The notes under the pieces: generated by a model | The model's input: only the letters and a program-made list of their open reading frames with translations | Database searches by the model: none | Told to the model about the DNA's origin: nothing | Shown: positions 1 to 6,585 of the stretch, in pieces | Numbering within the stretch: the stretch's first letter is position 1 | Layout: every line of letters starts with the position of its first letter | Position numbers and translations under genes: made by a program | Assembly (NCBI GenBank): GCA_964407525.1 | Contig: CAYOWC010000233.1 | Coordinates: forward strand, 1-8,058 | DNA: 8,058 bases | Source: DUZB01 sp964407525 | GTDB taxonomy: Bacteria > Desulfobacterota > DSM-4660 > Desulfatiglandales > Desulfatiglandaceae | Direction of reading: 5' to 3'

Positions 1-2
1 TG

Positions 3-59
3 AGCATGGTCTATTCGCGAATTGATGAAAATATCACGTTAATCCGCGATGAGCCGTAA
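3..59 (+). CDS. C-terminal end of an upstream gene (partial, unidentified)
   Basis: The third forward frame is open from the window edge to a TAA at 57-59 and gives about 18 residues ending in ITLIRDEP. The other two forward frames hit stops within the first 45 bases, so this frame is the best candidate for a gene entering from the left. Its stop lies 54 bases before the ClC start, close enough for co-transcription. The fragment is too short to assign a family or function. It could also be non-coding. Confidence 0.45.
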   Translation, partial: SMVYSRIDENITLIRDEP

Positions 60-113
60 GATTTAAAACAATCGGGGCAAATCAACTACCCAACAGTTCA
101 TCGGACTCTCAAA

Positions 114-1886
114 ATGGCTGCTGTTCACCCCATAATGAATTTCAGAGAGGTCATCGATCGTATCAGGCGATATCGTCCGGATCAACATATCTCCAGCCTG
201 CTTATCGCCATCATTATCGGCATACTGAGTGGATACGGCGCCGTACTTTTCAGGTTTGTAATCAAGGGGGCACAATACCTCTTTTACCAGAACAGCGGCG
301 ATATTTTGACCTTCGCAGCATCTATTCCACCATATGTCATGATCGGTATGCCTGCTCTTGGAGGCCTTATCGTAGGCATTCTGGTCCATTTTGGAGCAAG
401 GGAAGCAAAGGGGCATGGTGTCCCCGAGGTAATGGAAGCCGTATCCCTTCGAGGAGGCCATATTAGAAAGAGGGTGGCCTTTGTGAAAATCATAGCCTCC
501 GCCATCTGTATCGGCTCCGGAGGATCCGTGGGCCGGGAGGGACCCATTGTCCAGATAGGCTCTTCCATAGGGTCGAGTGTATCTCAGATTTTCAAACTAA
601 CGAGCCAACAACGCAAGACCATGGTCGGGTGTGGAGCTGCTGCCGGAATTGCCGCTACGTTTAATGCACCTATTGCGGGAGTCCTTTTTGCTTTGGAGGT
701 ACTCCTCGGAGATTTTGGAATTGCCGCGTTTTCACCGGTAGTTCTTTCATCCGTTATGGCCACCACCATATCCCGGCACTACTTTGGAGATTTCCCTGCC
801 TTCGTCATTCCTTCTTACGAGCTGGTTTCCCTCTGGGAGCTGATCATCTACCCATTTTTGGGATTACTGACCGGAGTTCTCGGAATTCTTTTCATCACGG
901 TCCTGTATAAATCGGAAGACCTCTTCGATCTCATCAAAATCCCGGAGTGGATTAAACCGGCCATCGGAGGCTTGATGATCGGAGTGCTCCTTCTGGAATG
1001 GCCGCAGGTTTTCGGGGTCGGATACGGGGCCATGAACATGGCCCTGTTAAATGAAATGACAGGCCTCCTGATGCTGACACTCATTTTTGTCAAAATGGCG
1101 GCTACCTCTATCACCCTTGGGACGGGCGGGTCAGGGGGCATCTTCGCCCCATCCCTTTTCATGGGGGGCATGGTAGGTGGCTTTTTTGGCTGGGTCGTCA
1201 ACCTCTTTTTCCCGGAAATTACGGCGCCTCCAGCTGCCTATGCACTGGTCGGGATGGGAGCTTTTGTGGCGGGCGTAACCCACGCCCCCATTACCGCCAT
1301 TCTGATTATTTTTGAAATGACCGGCAATTACAAGATCATCCTACCCATGATGATCACTGCAATTCTCAGCACCATCGTGGCTTCTTCTCTGAAAAACGGC
1401 TCCATATACACCATTAAACTGCTCAGGAGAGGTGTGGATATCTCCAAGGGTCTTGAGCAGAATATCCTCAAAAACATGAAGGTCCGGCAGATCATGGAAA
1501 AAAATGTCGTGACTGTTCCGGAAGGCATGCCCCTTGTAGGCCTGATCAGCACCTTCAAAGTAAAGAATGTTTCCTATCTCCACATGGTCAACAAGGAAAA
1601 TGATCTGACAGGCATTATTTCTTTCAGGGATATTCGTCCCCTGCTCGAAGAAGAACAGGTAAATTTCCTGATTATCGCAAAGGATGTGGCCACCACAGAC
1701 CTTGTCATCGTCGGGCAGGATGACAACATCCAGGTCGCCATGAGCCTCATGGGCAAGCGCGGCATTTCCCAGTTGCCGGTAACCGGAGGAAACAATGGAC
1801 GTAAAATCCTTGGAACACTGAGGGAAAAAGACGTTATTTCCGCCTACGACAATGCCGTCATCCGCCATGAAATCGAACTGAGTTGA
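114..1886 (+). CDS. ClC-family chloride channel/transporter with C-terminal CBS pair
   Basis: Integral membrane protein of 590 residues that should move chloride or a related anion across the inner membrane, either as a channel or as a Cl-/H+ exchanger. Visible ClC signatures are GHGVP at 100-104, GREGP at 140-144 with the gating glutamate E142, GIFAP at 342-346, and Y432 near the place of the anion-coordinating tyrosine. The hydrophobic core spans roughly 28-425. Two CBS domains follow (about 455-508 and 525-578). In the family these bind adenine nucleotides and regulate gating. The length is normal for a ClC plus CBS pair. Two features are odd: His101 sits where E. coli ClC has Ser107, and Val196 sits where it has the inner proton glutamate E203. 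The mechanism is therefore open. The start at 114 has only a weak GGA (103-105) before it; ATG at 135 (MNFREV) is the alternative. No clear terminator follows. Confidence 0.95.
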   Translation: MAAVHPIMNFREVIDRIRRYRPDQHISSLLIAIIIGILSGYGAVLFRFVIKGAQYLFYQNSGDILTFAASIPPYVMIGMPALGGLIVGILVHFGAREAKGHGVPEVMEAVSLRGGHIRKRVAFVKIIASAICIGSGGSVGREGPIVQIGSSIGSSVSQIFKLTSQQRKTMVGCGAAAGIAATFNAPIAGVLFALEVLLGDFGIAAFSPVVLSSVMATTISRHYFGDFPAFVIPSYELVSLWELIIYPFLGLLTGVLGILFITVLYKSEDLFDLIKIPEWIKPAIGGLMIGVLLLEWPQVFGVGYGAMNMALLNEMTGLLMLTLIFVKMAATSITLGTGGSGGIFAPSLFMGGMVGGFFGWVVNLFFPEITAPPAAYALVGMGAFVAGVTHAPITAILIIFEMTGNYKIILPMMITAILSTIVASSLKNGSIYTIKLLRRGVDISKGLEQNILKNMKVRQIMEKNVVTVPEGMPLVGLISTFKVKNVSYLHMVNKENDLTGIISFRDIRPLLEEEQVNFLIIAKDVATTDLVIVGQDDNIQVAMSLMGKRGISQLPVTGGNNGRKILGTLREKDVISAYDNAVIRHEIELS

Positions 1887-1959
1887 ACAGGATAACGGCA
1901 AACCAACAAGAGTGATAAGAGGTTTTTCGTGGGTTAGGGTGAAGTACTAGAATTCCCAA

Positions 1960-2099
1960 AAGCAAGGTGTCAGGTTTCAGGTGTCAGTATTCAGTGTCTA
2001 CTATTCCGGATTTGTGATTCGGCACTGACTATGCTAACAAAATTATTTTCTCGAATACCATCATGGTTTTCCCTGACACCTGAAACCTGACACCTGCTT
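1960..2099. repeat. Inverted-repeat element built from 7-bp tandem units
   Basis: Two arms, 1960-1987 and 2073-2099, are reverse complements over 27 pairs with a single bulged A near 1964; 23 pairs (1965-1987 with 2073-2095) are uninterrupted. Each arm is a run of degenerate heptamers. The left reads GGTGTCA, GGTTTCA, GGTGTCA, GTATTCA from 1966. The right reads TGACACC, TGAAACC, TGACACC, TGCTTCC from 2074. The loop of about 85 bases contains its own hairpin. I see no target-site duplication and no coding potential. It fills most of the gap between the ClC gene and the first glycosyltransferase. It could be a small non-autonomous mobile element, a palindromic repeat of the REP type, or a transcript-level structure separating the two genes. 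I recall similar GGTGTCAG-type repeats in deltaproteobacterial genomes but cannot check copy number here. Confidence 0.8.
1991..2028. other. Inner hairpin inside the inverted-repeat element
   Basis: TCAGTG at 1991-1996 pairs with CACTGA at 2023-2028. Nested directly inside, CCGGAT at 2006-2011 pairs with ATTCGG at 2017-2022 (one G-T wobble) around a TTGTG loop. The right side is continuous and the left side carries a 9-base bulge. Two adjoining six-pair stems in the centre of a longer palindrome suggest a branched structure in DNA or RNA. The function is unknown. Confidence 0.45.
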
Positions 2100-2175
2100 C
2101 CTGAACAAGGTCTATCTGTGACCAAACTTGAGCATCACACAATTCCGCCATGAAACTTATAAAATTGGATCTGCC

Positions 2176-3156
2176 GTGCAAGATCTTGTTACCGTAATCA
2201 TTGTAAACTGGAACGGAAAAAAACTGCTCCCGGATTGTCTCGAAAGCTTGAGAAAGCAGCAATTCAAGGATTTTTCCACGATCCTTGTGGACAACGGTTC
2301 TTCAGACGGATCCCTTGATCTTGTATCAAGGCACTACCCGGAAATAAAGACCATCTCCCTTCGTGAAAACATGGGGTTTGCAGTAGCAAATAACGTGGCC
2401 TTTTCACGGGCAGAAACAAAATATGTTGCGCTGTTGAACAACGATGCAGTAGCCCATCCAGAGTGGCTCAAACGCTTGACGGACAGCCTTGAAAAAGACC
2501 AGAATGCGGGTTTTGCCGCTTCTAGAATACTCTACTATGACAATCCGGAAATAATCGATCGTGCAGGGGACAGTTACTCCACAGCCGGGGCGGGAATTCT
2601 GCGGGGAAGGGGATCGAAAGCAACGGATTATGGTCAACCACAATATATTTTCGGCGCCTGTGCAGCGGCCGCCATGTATCGAAAGGCCATGATCGACCAT
2701 GTAGGTTTCTTTGATCCAAAATTCTTCCTGATCTATGAAGACGTGGATCTCAGTTTCAGGGCACAGCTTTCCGGTTATCAGTGCCTGTACGTACCATCAG
2801 CCATTGTGTATCACAAGGTCAGTTCCAGTATCATTCGGGATTCCCCTGTTTCCGTATACCACGGACATCGCAACCTTGAATGGGTTTATTTCCAGAATAT
2901 GCCGCCCGGACTGCTCTTGAGGTCTCTCTTGTCCCATGCTGCATACGATTTTGCGGCCTTTTTCTATTTTACTGGTAAAGGAATGACAAAACCATTTCTA
3001 AAGGCCAAATGGCATGCCATAAGGAGCATTAAAAGGATCATGAAAAACCGAAGGCAGGTTCAGTCAGAAAAGCGCGTGGACAATGCCTATCTATGGAGAC
3101 TCATAGAAAGGGAACGTTTCCTGCCTCGTTTGGCCCTGAGGATTTCAAAAAAATGA
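2176..3156 (+). CDS. GT2 glycosyltransferase, rhamnosyltransferase-like
   Basis: Inverting GT-A fold sugar transferase, probably cytoplasmic and acting at the inner-membrane face on a lipid-linked glycan. Numbered from GTG at 2176 (326 residues), it has the first beta strand VTVIIVNWNG at 5-14, DNGSSDG at 39-45, LNNDA at 87-91 in the DXD-equivalent position, and YEDVDLSFR (187-195), which carries the acceptor-side acidic residues. A conserved HGHRNLEWVY stretch starts at 229, followed by a hydrophobic, basic C-terminal tail. This pattern fits the WbbL-like family that adds rhamnose or related sugars; donor and acceptor cannot be read from sequence. GTG at 2176 places the family's usual start just before the first strand and has GGA at 2167-2169. 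TTG at 2128 would add 16 residues and has no Shine-Dalgarno. The 3' end overlaps the next glycosyltransferase by ATGA. Confidence 0.93.
   Translation: MQDLVTVIIVNWNGKKLLPDCLESLRKQQFKDFSTILVDNGSSDGSLDLVSRHYPEIKTISLRENMGFAVANNVAFSRAETKYVALLNNDAVAHPEWLKRLTDSLEKDQNAGFAASRILYYDNPEIIDRAGDSYSTAGAGILRGRGSKATDYGQPQYIFGACAAAAMYRKAMIDHVGFFDPKFFLIYEDVDLSFRAQLSGYQCLYVPSAIVYHKVSSSIIRDSPVSVYHGHRNLEWVYFQNMPPGLLLRSLLSHAAYDFAAFFYFTGKGMTKPFLKAKWHAIRSIKRIMKNRRQVQSEKRVDNAYLWRLIERERFLPRLALRISKK
3138..3156 (+). promoter_or_regulatory. Ribosome binding site and ATGA stop/start overlap
   Basis: GAGG at 3138-3141 lies 11 bases before ATG 3153-3155. That ATG shares bases with the TGA stop (3154-3156) of the upstream glycosyltransferase. 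This overlap selects the start at 3153 over the in-frame ATG at 3093, which would bury 60 coding bases in the upstream gene. It also points to translational coupling of the two enzymes. Confidence 0.7.
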
Positions 3157-5315
3157 ACGACATCAGAAAGATATCCCCCTATATGGATGTCATCATCGTT
3201 AATTACAACAGCACGGACCACCTGCTGCAATGTCTGACATCCCTTTACGACGTTTCCCGCGGACTGACCATCCATGTATGGGTGCAAGACAACGCCTCCA
3301 AAGACAACGTGGACAGGGTAAGGGACCTTTTCCCTGACGTACACGTAATAAAAAATGACAGGAATCTGGGATTTGGACGTGCCATCAACCGATCCCTCCC
3401 GCAGGGTTACGCTCCATATATTTTGATCCTGAACCCGGATACCATTGTCGACCCAGGATTCTTTGGACACATTCTGGAATACATGGACGCCCATCACAAA
3501 GTGGGAATAATCGGTCCAAAAATTTTTGATACGGACAAAACCGTCCAGGGATCCGCAAGGTCATTTCCAACTCTGCTTACAGCGCTTTTTGGCAGAAAAT
3601 CAGTCCTCACGAGATTTTTTCCTCACAATCCCATAACCCGGGAAAATATCCTGACAAGCAAGTCCGATGGTTTCACGCCTATGCCTGTAGACTGGGTTTC
3701 AGGAGCCTGCATGGTAGTCAGAAGAGAAGCCGTAGACCATGTTGGTCCGATGGACGAACGGTTTTTCATGTACTGGGAGGATGCGGACTGGTGCAGACGC
3801 ATGTGGCAGAAGGGGTGGAAGGTAGTCTATTTCCCAAAATCTTCCATCGTTCATTTCGCAGGGGTCAGCAGCGAAAAAAATATCTTTCGATCCGTTCTTG
3901 AGTTTCACAAGAGCATTTATCGACTTTTCCAAAAACATGCACGGTCACCCCATTCCTTTCTAAGACCTTTCATCTTCTGGGGTCTCATATACCGTTTCAT
4001 ATTCGTAATATTTTCCCAGGCTACTACCAGGCTGTTTTATCGCCTCCTGTACGTCACCCGTGTTAAAACAAAATCGCCTTTGTCCCCTGACAGACGGATA
4101 AAGTTGCTTCGTTTCATCGCCAGGCTGAATATCGGAGGCCCATCTATTCACGTTTATCTATTAACCAAAGGGCTAAATCCAGAACAATTCCAATCTATTC
4201 TGGTGACTGGAAAGATATCCAGCCAGGAAGGAGACATGAGTTATCTCTTTGATTCTCTGGAAGAAACGCCGTTAGTAATCAATGACCTGCAACGTGAAAT
4301 CCGTCCACTACTGGATATACGAGCCTTCTTCAAAATTTTCTCTCTTCTCCGCTCAGAAAAACCCCAGATCGTGGATACCCATACGGCCAAAGCCGGGACT
4401 ACTGCAAGACTGGCCGTGATTCTTTATAATATGCTCTACCGCAAAAAGATCAGGACGGTCCATACATTCCACGGCCATGTTTTTGAAGGATATTTCAGTA
4501 AATTAAAGTCTTCTGTTTTCATGTGGGTCGAACGATTCCTGGCAAAGGGTACCGACGTGATCGTGGCCATCAGTGATTCCCAAAAAAGGGATCTGTCCGA
4601 AAGATTTCGAATCACAACCGGCGATCGAATCAAGACCGTACATCTTGGTTTCGACATGCAACCATTTCTTTCCTCCAGGAAATTCAAGGGACAGCTTAAG
4701 CAGATGCTTGGAATCCACAAGAGCACCCTGGTCATCGGCATTATCGGCCGCCTTGTCCCCATAAAAAACCACCAGATGTTTTTTGACGCGGCCAAACAGT
4801 TTATTGAGCGGGATCCGAAACGAAAAGTTGCATTTCTTGTAGTCGGGGACGGGGAACTTCGCGAAAAAATGGAGCAATACTGCAGGGATGAAGGTATCGA
4901 TTCCCATGTACGATTCCTGGGGTGGATGAAAAACCTGCCCATGGTCTACGCCGACGTGGATATCCTGGGGCTCACATCCCTCAATGAGGGGACCCCGTTT
5001 TCCATCATCGAAGCCATGGCATCCTCTGTGCCCGTGATTGCTACGAAAGTCGGTGGTGTTACAGACCTGCTTGGGGGACTTGAAAGTGGGCAGCCAGGAA
5101 ATGGCTTCAGAATTCATGAAAGGGGGATCCTCTGCGAAAAAGAGGATGCTTCCGGATTTGCAGATGGTCTCAAATATCTCGTCGATGTAGACGCCGATGA
5201 AAAGACGGCGCTTATCAGAAGGGCTCGCATATTTGTGGAGGAGCAGTTCTCGGAGAAACGACTCTTAAAGGAAATGGAGAACCTTTACCGGGAACTGGCG
5301 ACAAGCAACAAGTGA
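3153..5315 (+). CDS. Two-domain glycosyltransferase: GT2 fused to GT4
   Basis: A 720-residue protein carrying two complete sugar transferase domains. The N-terminal half is GT2: DVIIVNYNS at 12-20, DNASKD at 46-51, LNPDT at 93-97 (DXD-like) and YWEDADWCRR at 207-216. A hydrophobic and basic stretch at about 271-300 probably rests on or in the membrane. The second half is GT4 (GT-B fold, retaining): RLNIGGPSIH at 324-333, HTFHGH at 437-442, GRLVPIKNH at 532-540, GDGELR at 565-570, and the E-x7-E pair at E612/E620 followed by VGGVTDLL. Each half is close to the size of a stand-alone enzyme and no catalytic motif is lost. One polypeptide could therefore add two successive sugars with different stereochemistry. 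It is coupled to the GT2 gene before it. The likely role is assembly of a repeat unit of O-antigen, capsule or exopolysaccharide; the sugars are unknown. Confidence 0.93.
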   Translation: MNDIRKISPYMDVIIVNYNSTDHLLQCLTSLYDVSRGLTIHVWVQDNASKDNVDRVRDLFPDVHVIKNDRNLGFGRAINRSLPQGYAPYILILNPDTIVDPGFFGHILEYMDAHHKVGIIGPKIFDTDKTVQGSARSFPTLLTALFGRKSVLTRFFPHNPITRENILTSKSDGFTPMPVDWVSGACMVVRREAVDHVGPMDERFFMYWEDADWCRRMWQKGWKVVYFPKSSIVHFAGVSSEKNIFRSVLEFHKSIYRLFQKHARSPHSFLRPFIFWGLIYRFIFVIFSQATTRLFYRLLYVTRVKTKSPLSPDRRIKLLRFIARLNIGGPSIHVYLLTKGLNPEQFQSILVTGKISSQEGDMSYLFDSLEETPLVINDLQREIRPLLDIRAFFKIFSLLRSEKPQIVDTHTAKAGTTARLAVILYNMLYRKKIRTVHTFHGHVFEGYFSKLKSSVFMWVERFLAKGTDVIVAISDSQKRDLSERFRITTGDRIKTVHLGFDMQPFLSSRKFKGQLKQMLGIHKSTLVIGIIGRLVPIKNHQMFFDAAKQFIERDPKRKVAFLVVGDGELREKMEQYCRDEGIDSHVRFLGWMKNLPMVYADVDILGLTSLNEGTPFSIIEAMASSVPVIATKVGGVTDLLGGLESGQPGNGFRIHERGILCEKEDASGFADGLKYLVDVDADEKTALIRRARIFVEEQFSEKRLLKEMENLYRELATSNK

Positions 5316-5324
5316 CGAGTGACC
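5309..5324. repeat. Short heptamer repeat at the end of the fused glycosyltransferase gene
   Basis: AGTGACG (5311-5317) is followed directly by AGTGACC (5318-5324), and the TGA stop of the glycosyltransferase gene lies inside the first unit. Two units are little evidence on their own. The 7-base period matches the element at 1960-2099, and TGAC is shared. Confidence 0.3.
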
Positions 5325-5349
5325 AGCTTGCAAGGCCCCGTTTTCAGGC

Positions 5350-6567
5350 TTAAAAATATTCAACGACATACTTTGCGCTCTTTTTCAAGGTTCTTACAGG
5401 CCCCTCATTCACTAAAACATTTTTCAATAAACCAAAGCCTTCCTTTAACGAAAATCTCACCCTGTTTCGGAAAAGACATGTACGGCAGGCCTCGAAAGCC
5501 GGGCTTTCAGTATTGACCGTCTTTCTTAATAGACGATATTTTTCACTGTTCCAGATATCTTCAAGTCTTTGACGATTGATATCTCCAAATGTTTCAACCA
5601 TCGCGCAGCAGGGTTTCACCTTCCCTTCACATGTTACATACAGTGTCTGCCACGGTTCATAACACGGACTTATTTTCCTAATTTTACCCGGTGAAAAAAA
5701 GCCTGTATGGGCGCATTCATTAGAGTCGGAAATCAATTCCGTTGCCTGATCGATATTCTGCTCTTTCGTATCCTCTTTATCCTCGCCGGTTACAGCTGTC
5801 TGCTCATAAGAAAATTCTGGTTTTTTAAAAGATGACGGCGTAATAAGGTTAATGCCCGACTCTTTCGCAGCCCTTTTTGCGTCTGTAATAGAATTTTCGG
5901 CAAGTTCAGGATGAAAAAAAAGGCATTCCCGGCCAAGCTGGTAATCGGGAGGGAAAAGATCGCTTAAAACAACCTCACCTACTCCCAATCGTGCGGCAAG
6001 TTTGATAATATCAGGCAATTCCGCCATGTTTCTTTTCATACCCACGAAATTAATTCTCATAAATGGAGTTTTCGTATTCCTTAATTTCTTAATTTCCGAC
6101 AAAGCCTCAATATTTCTTAGAACCCTGCTGAACTTTGCTCCCTTTCTGATAGACTCAAAGGTTTCAGGAGTCGCACCATCGAGTGAAAATGTAATCTGAT
6201 CCAGGCCGGCATCGATCAATTTATAAGACGTATCCCTGTCTAATAATGTTCCGTTCGTGGTAACATCCACATACGCGCTTTTTCCTTTTAAATAGGTTAA
6301 CTTCTGGATAAATGTTTTATTTAAAAAAGGTTCTCCATATCCAACCTCGTGAACGACCCTTGCATAGTCGAGATATGGTTTTATCCTGTCAAAAACGAGG
6401 TCCGGCATGACGCCTTTTATAGTCTGTTTCCCGTGAACACAGGTTATGCATTGTAAATTACAACTTAAGGCGACTTCTATAAAAAACTTCCAGGGCATAG
6501 TGGACGAACGCTTTCTCGAAAGTTTTTTTTCAAGGTAATTCACTAAAAGATTAAGCTTTTTCTTCAT
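5350..6567 (-). CDS. Radical SAM / SPASM-type protein of unknown substrate
   Basis: A 405-residue cytoplasmic iron-sulfur enzyme. The radical SAM cluster motif CxxxCxxC is C36, C40, C43 in the run LSCNLQCITC. GYGEP at 76-80 stands for the SAM-binding GGE motif, and TTNGTLL and SLDGATPE follow as in this superfamily. The C-terminal part has the SPASM/twitch pattern: SPC near 302, GKVKPCC with C320/C321, an IWNS box, and CRTC at C361/C364, expected to bind a second cluster. Residues ~251-285 form an acidic, low-complexity insert of unknown role. Relatives include peptide-modifying and sugar-related enzymes; many sit in polysaccharide loci without assigned function, so no substrate is given. The start ATG has GAG six bases upstream and follows the SGNH stop by 18 bases, indicating an operon. 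A second in-frame ATG at codon 24 is possible. Hand counts on several lines give about 30-37% GC, lower than the neighbouring genes. Confidence 0.92.
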   Translation of the reverse strand: MKKKLNLLVNYLEKKLSRKRSSTMPWKFFIEVALSCNLQCITCVHGKQTIKGVMPDLVFDRIKPYLDYARVVHEVGYGEPFLNKTFIQKLTYLKGKSAYVDVTTNGTLLDRDTSYKLIDAGLDQITFSLDGATPETFESIRKGAKFSRVLRNIEALSEIKKLRNTKTPFMRINFVGMKRNMAELPDIIKLAARLGVGEVVLSDLFPPDYQLGRECLFFHPELAENSITDAKRAAKESGINLITPSSFKKPEFSYEQTAVTGEDKEDTKEQNIDQATELISDSNECAHTGFFSPGKIRKISPCYEPWQTLYVTCEGKVKPCCAMVETFGDINRQRLEDIWNSEKYRLLRKTVNTESPAFEACRTCLFRNRVRFSLKEGFGLLKNVLVNEGPVRTLKKSAKYVVEYF

Positions 6568-6585
6568 ACAGATCTCGTTAAATGG

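Noticed and set aside
1341..1901. 186-codon minus-strand frame opposite the ClC gene
   Set aside because: It mirrors the codon pattern of the clear ClC CBS domains on the other strand. It is a shadow frame without family features.
2012..2040. Possible promoter TTGTGA ... TAACAA before the glycosyltransferases
   Set aside because: The 17-base spacing fits but the -10 box is poor, and the -35 overlaps the inner hairpin of the repeat. Not strong enough to list.
2128..2175. TTG start for the first GT2 gene
   Set aside because: No Shine-Dalgarno sequence precedes it. GTG 2176 starts right before the conserved VTVIIVNWNG strand. Kept as an alternative in the feature text.
2150..2197. ATG at 2150 with a 15-codon frame
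   Set aside because: It runs out of frame with the glycosyltransferase and stops quickly; it has no recognisable content.
3093..3152. Longer N-terminus for the fused glycosyltransferase, starting at ATG 3093
   Set aside because: It would lie inside the upstream coding region. The added 20 residues precede the GT2 first strand without family support, and ATG 3153 has GAGG upstream and an ATGA overlap.
4503..5117. 204-codon minus-strand frame opposite the GT4 domain
   Set aside because: The + strand carries unambiguous GT4 motifs over the same bases, and the reverse frame shows no domain signature.
5316..5352. Bidirectional terminator between the convergent genes
   Set aside because: Only a four-pair stem with a wobble can be drawn, with no convincing T-tract at the right distance on either strand.
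5319..5516. A 65-codon + strand frame after the fused glycosyltransferase
   Set aside because: It lies almost wholly antisense to the radical SAM coding region and lacks a ribosome binding site or recognisable motif.
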